Source of the DNA: Pyrinomonadaceae bacterium
Lineage (GTDB): Bacteria; Acidobacteriota; Blastocatellia; Pyrinomonadales; Pyrinomonadaceae
Reading direction: 5' to 3'
DNA: 7,915 bases
Assembly: GCA_014379075.1 (NCBI GenBank)
Contig: JACMMN010000349.1
Span: forward strand, 1 to 7,915
The notes under the pieces: generated by a model
Databases searched by the model: none
The model's input: only the letters and a program-made list of their open reading frames with translations
What the model was told of the DNA's origin: nothing
Shown: positions 6,126-7,915 of the stretch, one piece after another
How the letters are laid out: every line of letters starts with the position of its first letter
How positions within the stretch are numbered: the first letter of the stretch is position 1
Position numbers and translations under genes: made by a program

Positions 6126-7915
6126 ATGAATAAAAACTCCCTTTTGACCAGAGGTATATCCAAGTCCAGGAACGCTTCCAATCGCGGTGCGAACGGCGAT
6201 CTGCATTCAAATCGTTCGGGAAACATTTCAAGTGACAGGCTGAATGAGATCTTCGCGGCTGTCGGCCAGAAACTGCGTGACGGGCTTTCGAGCGAGGCGG
6301 AGAACATTCTGACCGATACTATCGAAGGTTACCGCCATACGGCCGATGACCTTGCAGGCCTCAAACGCCTTTTGGCGTTCACGCTCGAAACGGTCGGCCG
6401 TTACAAGGAATCGCTCGACGTTGTAAAGCCGTTCGAAGACGAAGAGGTACTGAAGCGACTCAATATCGAAACTCAGGTTCGCGTTATGACGCAGCTTGCA
6501 ATTTCCTATAACAATCTGGGCGACCATCCGAAAGCCGTCACACTTTTAAAGGAAACTCTTCAGAAAGCTAAGGAAAATGACATTACACACCTTTCCGGAA
6601 GCATCGACAGCGGCCTCGCGCGGGTCTACCGCAAACTTAACGAATGCGCGATCTGCCGCGATTACGCCGAAAAATCCCTTAATTATTTTCGCGAGAATGG
6701 AAATTGGCTCGGAATGGCGGAGGCCTATCGCGAGATCGCCCTCAGTTATCATCAGGAAGGAAACAGCGAAAAATCGCTCGAGTATTTCGAACTTGGGATC
6801 AAGATCATCGGCGATCGTTCAGCCCCGTTCATGCTCGGCAAATTCTATTCGGATATGTCTGGAGCGTATTGGTTTCTCCGGCGGCCCCAGGACGGAATCG
6901 CGTGTCTTGAAAAATCCATCGCGTTTTTCGACCGTACCGAGCATGTCCTGAATTCGGTGATCGCATATAACAATCTCGGCATAAACCTGATGCTGATCGG
7001 CGAATGGACGAAGGCCGAGGAGATGATAAAGCGCTCTCTCGATATCGCGGTCAAGGCAAAACATGTCCACGTCGCGGGTATACTCGAATCGCTCGGCGAG
7101 CTAAAGATACTTCGCGGCGATCTGACGGAAGCCGAGGATCTTCTGACACAGGCCGTCGCTATTGCCTGTGACCGCAAGCGTGAATGGTATCAGGTCCAGG
7201 CAATGCGAAATCTCGCACGCTGTTATCTAGCCCAGGGCAAGTTCGGCGAAGCTGCTGAAAAAGCCCGCGAGACCATCGATCTCTGTCATAAGATCGGCGA
7301 TAAGCATTACGTGAACATGGCCGGCCTCGTTTTGGCTGAGAGTTACCTGAACGAAGGCGGGCTGGACGAATGCGAAAATTATCTGAAGGTGATCGAGGAT
7401 AACGACCCTGGCGCCGACTTTTTCGTGCTGGGAAATATTCAGCGGATTCGCGGACTTGCCTCGATCGAAAATGGCGATAAACAGTTAGCGGTCCATCATT
7501 TTAACCGCAGCCTGACCATATTCGAAACAGCGGAGGACCTTTACCACACTGCCCTTGCTCATTATTTGATCGGCGGAAACTTTGCAGGGCCGCAGGCGAG
7601 CCGGGCGGTCAAACACCTGACAACGGCCGGTGAGATATTTAAGAAGCTTGGGATAAAATCGTTTGTCGATTCGATAAGCGAGAAGATCGAAAAGCTGAAA
7701 GACCCGGACATTGTTCGTCAGACAGCAGGTGAAGCAAGAAGAACGAATTCCGTCGTTTCTCAGCTTTTAATGGTTAGGCTTGCCGAGGCAACTGCATCAC
7801 GCGAACTTCTGTTTCGCGAATTGATCGCCGTCCTCCAACAGGAAAGCAAGGCGAAAAAGATAATTCTAGCCGAACCGGATGAGAACAAAAAGCTCCAGGC
7901 ATTTATTACGCACGG
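6126..7915 (+). CDS. TPR-repeat signalling/regulatory protein, 3' end cut by window
   Basis: The frame is open from 6111 to the window end with no stop; ATG 6126 gives at least 596 residues. GTG 6111 is the only earlier start, and neither has a good Shine-Dalgarno sequence. Residues 1-35 are polar, Asn/Ser/Arg-rich and probably disordered. From about 78 to 509 there are roughly eleven TPR-like helix pairs about 40 residues apart, clear examples being AISYNNLGDHPKAVTLLKE (125-143), YNNLGINLMLIGEWTKAEEM (281-300) and LARCYLAQGKFGEAAEKA (363-380). TPR arrays form protein-binding superhelices. Residues about 510-570 are charged and helical, a possible coiled-coil linker, and from about 560 (ELLFRELIAVL, then KKIILAEPDE) the chain resembles the opening of a GAF-type sensory domain. 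No signal peptide or membrane segment is seen. I infer a cytoplasmic sensor whose output domain (for example sigma-54 AAA/Fis, kinase or cyclase) lies beyond the window; that output is not visible. Confidence 0.85.
   Translation, partial: MNKNSLLTRGISKSRNASNRGANGDLHSNRSGNISSDRLNEIFAAVGQKLRDGLSSEAENILTDTIEGYRHTADDLAGLKRLLAFTLETVGRYKESLDVVKPFEDEEVLKRLNIETQVRVMTQLAISYNNLGDHPKAVTLLKETLQKAKENDITHLSGSIDSGLARVYRKLNECAICRDYAEKSLNYFRENGNWLGMAEAYREIALSYHQEGNSEKSLEYFELGIKIIGDRSAPFMLGKFYSDMSGAYWFLRRPQDGIACLEKSIAFFDRTEHVLNSVIAYNNLGINLMLIGEWTKAEEMIKRSLDIAVKAKHVHVAGILESLGELKILRGDLTEAEDLLTQAVAIACDRKREWYQVQAMRNLARCYLAQGKFGEAAEKARETIDLCHKIGDKHYVNMAGLVLAESYLNEGGLDECENYLKVIEDNDPGADFFVLGNIQRIRGLASIENGDKQLAVHHFNRSLTIFETAEDLYHTALAHYLIGGNFAGPQASRAVKHLTTAGEIFKKLGIKSFVDSISEKIEKLKDPDIVRQTAGEARRTNSVVSQLLMVRLAEATASRELLFRELIAVLQQESKAKKIILAEPDENKKLQAFITH

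Noticed and set aside
6065..7177. Minus-strand frames of 60-110 codons opposite the TPR gene, and a 124-codon plus-strand frame at 6577-6951
   Set aside because: They overlap an uninterrupted TPR coding frame with strong repeat periodicity, so they are shadows.

Overview
The window is ordinary bacterial chromosome of roughly 50% GC. It holds five complete or nearly complete protein genes and the 3' end of a sixth. There are no RNA genes, CRISPR arrays, phage genes or intact insertion sequences. The gene style (a large cytosolic GH63 glucosidase, an XRE/MmyB-type regulator, a long TPR signalling protein, and TTTGCGT-rich palindromic spacer DNA) fits a free-living soil or environmental bacterium. 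An acidobacterium such as a member of Blastocatellia is my guess from general impression; the sequence alone does not prove it.

Layout. Bases 1-367 (+) are the last ~121 codons of a large-subunit (HPII/KatE-type) catalase, namely its DJ-1/PfpI-like C-terminal domain. Facing it is a 923-residue GH63-family glucosidase-like enzyme (441-3212, -). The ~73 bp between them holds only a weak terminator-like hairpin. After a 175 bp gap come two more leftward genes: an isocitrate lyase/PEP mutase superfamily protein (3388-4182, -), preceded by an exported SnoaL/NTF2-fold protein (4233-4703, -). These two are 50 bp apart, each has a strong AAGGAG ribosome-binding site 7 nt before its ATG, and they look like one operon transcribed NTF2-like first. 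Divergent from them is an XRE regulator with an MmyB-like ligand-binding domain (4915-5733, +).

The 211 bp between the divergent genes contain a perfect 17 bp palindrome (ATTACCTC-T-GAGGTAAT), the best operator candidate in the window. A simple reading is that the regulator binds it to control itself and the NTF2-like/PEP-mutase-like pair. The regulator has no Shine-Dalgarno sequence, and a -10-like hexamer lies just before its ATG, so its mRNA may be leaderless.

Bases 5734-6125 are non-coding and hold two nested palindromic structures (5776-5829 and 5853-5930). They look like a dispersed intergenic repeat rather than a gene. From 6126 to the window end (+) runs an open, 3'-truncated gene of at least 596 codons. 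It encodes about eleven TPR-like repeats followed by a helical linker and what may be the start of a GAF-type domain, probably the sensory half of a larger signalling or regulatory protein.

I see no clearly new multi-gene system. The points most worth following are the palindrome-controlled regulator/NTF2/PEP-mutase-like cluster with unknown substrate, the compound intergenic palindromes, and the unassigned specificity of the GH63 enzyme beside a catalase.
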